Shown here: positions 6,401-6,729 of the stretch, piece after piece
Layout: each line of letters starts with the position of its first letter
How positions within the stretch are numbered: the stretch's first letter is position 1
NCBI GenBank assembly: GCA_903847545.1
Contig: CAINDZ010000314.1
Coordinates: 1 to 6,729, forward strand
DNA length: 6,729 bases
Direction of reading: 5' to 3'
From: an uncultured bacterium
GTDB lineage: Bacteria; Krumholzibacteriota; Krumholzibacteriia; LZORAL124-64-63
Position numbers and translations under genes: made by a program
Notes under the pieces: generated by a model
Database searches by the model: none
What the model was told of the DNA's origin: nothing
What the model saw: only the letters and a program-made list of their open reading frames with translations

Positions 6401-6729
6401 TCATCACGGCCAGCTACGGCTTCCTCGGGTTGTCGGCGCTGATCGGCATGCTCACGCTGGTGCTGATGACGCTGAAGGCCGCCGGCACGGCGACCGTCCG
6501 CGAGGCCATCGGCACGCTCGACAACCTCAACAAGCACGTCGTGATCGCGGGCCTGGGCCTGCTGTCGGTCGGCACGCTGCTGGGCGGCGTCTGGGCCAAC
6601 GAGTCGTGGGGCCGCTACTGGGGCTGGGACCCGAAGGAGACCTGGGCGCTGATCACGATCCTGGTCTACGCCGTGGTGCTGCACTTCCGCTGGATCGCGG
6701 CGACGCGCTCGCAGTGGATCAATGCCGCC
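3445..6729 (+). CDS. ccsBA: Fused ResB/CcsB-CcsA cytochrome c synthetase (3' end outside window)
   Basis: This membrane protein carries haem outward and ligates it to CXXCH motifs of apocytochromes c (System II). The frame is open for 1095 codons. The ResB part has TM1 ~19-34 followed by KGTFIE, TM2 ~57-75, TM3 ~85-103 with His90, a large external domain (~105-540) ending in the ResB-like HFQSSYD (504-510), and TM4 ~543-562. TM5 (~576-592) looks like a signal sequence. After it come a His-rich linker (598-611) and an external segment starting near VELSQPARE. The CcsA part begins near 846, with PLSNGHES (913-920), His983, the WWD motif WGRYWGWDPKETW (1055-1067) and His1080. The last helices and second external His are beyond the window. 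ATG 3445 has no strong ribosome site; GTG 3454 is an alternative start, shorter by three residues. The length and middle segment resemble Bacteroidota-type fusions rather than plastid-type single proteins. Confidence 0.93.
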   Translation, partial: MVTVKGFFKNPVIAFLSSLKLSAFLMAVAAFASAKGTFIESAVGRDGAYALVYDAWWFEAVLALLSLSLVLLFIKRWPYKPRQFGFMLVHISIVVILVSAGITRWFGYEGIMSIREGGTSDFIFSNHKQVSLSADGQTAGYRVRLWKAGENNVKGSVTLGGQKYKLAVTEFWPHYAESWQAGPGGPAALEFGLRQQGQMSEQMLLQGDRTEIGEIEARFLEGAFSGAMSASRYGDLRVNIGGQPCTVPVQPSGNQVVACGGYKLQVTEFQTKYTVGAQSDPEGPMVNPMIRVAITAPDGKKGERILFALHPDFSMGHSGGQDAFAELDMVYQVSSGVEFAKGGSTGVQGRASFPLTGMNMETQEESQIPAGTPFDVQKNVLYRNADNGFGIVPIETYASVVKAPAMSQSSNDPPAARVVLRDAAGAELANVVCIEQDNPVQVQVGGKTLELAYGPLIHKLPYTVKLDDFVLQTYPGSDNPATYESYVSLDDPQLGVSGRKVHIYMNHPMNHRGSKHFQSSYDRDRRGTVLSVNHDPGKAPTYFGYFLISLGFLLIIVKDLLFPLKSRKGDAAVKNAAAVAALGLLLALPAASARAQGHDPNDGGDHSGHNHAVSAGFVELSQPAREAASRLIIQDYNGRMKPLDTMAREMVMKVAKRTKYQGREPVDQYLSWALNPNFWWDKPLLKVKHPGLKKLLGVDPSTTHVSAASLFDEQGQYRLAAQIEEAQRTPDRERSKVQRALLTFDESFELLYMTFRGATLRLYPIPGDANHTWQDIQTTHPKLDAGQQAAFGAAFDALARGVQSGDNNSIMDGITRTRALQAQYGAKVIPSEGKLKAELVYNRAHIFSWMMIPLLVTFGSLMVVYIWNLFRNRNQKLSFRNPLYAFGVGCYGVAFVGMVIAYILRWVASGRAPLSNGHESLLFISIAVALAGLIFELVYRLAVPAALGGLLTTVILGVSMLSTFDPAIGPLVPVLVSYWLNIHVTIITASYGFLGLSALIGMLTLVLMTLKAAGTATVREAIGTLDNLNKHVVIAGLGLLSVGTLLGGVWANESWGRYWGWDPKETWALITILVYAVVLHFRWIAATRSQWINAA

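Noticed and set aside
3640..6684. A 1014-codon minus-strand open frame opposite the cytochrome c synthetase.
   Set aside because: Its translation is a low-complexity run rich in Arg, His, Gln, Val and Ala, the usual antisense shadow of a GC-rich gene, with no domains. The plus-strand frame has clear family motifs.

Overview
The window is GC-rich DNA with codon third positions almost all G or C. It holds two divergently oriented gene units separated by a 561-base intergenic region, and no sign of a mobile element or CRISPR array. A fused System II cytochrome c synthetase implies a bacterium with an envelope where c-type cytochromes mature outside the cytoplasmic membrane. The synthetase resembles the long version I know from Bacteroidota and relatives, and its upstream region carries a TAnnTTTG box, the Bacteroidota-type promoter element. 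With the high GC, this suggests a GC-rich lineage of the FCB group or a similar uncultured phylum. That placement is inference.

Left part (minus strand, 2883 to 69): a 130-residue putative secreted protein of unknown function overlaps by 11 bases the start of an 810-residue regulator. The regulator has about ten TPR-like repeats, an AAA+ domain of the sigma54-activator family and a C-terminal Fis-type helix-turn-helix. Nearly every AAA+ signature needed for ATP hydrolysis and sigma54 contact is altered or deleted, while the DNA-binding end is intact. It therefore probably regulates without classical sigma54 activation. The overlapping arrangement suggests translational coupling between a small exported protein and a TPR-type sensor. 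The first 48 bases may be the tail of a convergent plus-strand gene.

Middle (2884-3444): an AT-rich island (about 3035-3170) holds two candidate minus-strand promoters. A perfect 9-base inverted repeat places one arm in the spacer of each. A 9-base direct repeat follows, then a GC-rich, hairpin-dense stretch and a candidate plus-strand promoter.

Right part (plus strand, 3445 to the window end): one uninterrupted frame of 1095 codons encodes a ResB/CcsB domain fused to a CcsA domain, cut off by the window end just after the WWD haem-binding motif. It exports haem and ligates it to apocytochromes c. No other cytochrome maturation gene is in the window, and nothing ties the regulator directly to the synthetase except the shared intergenic region.
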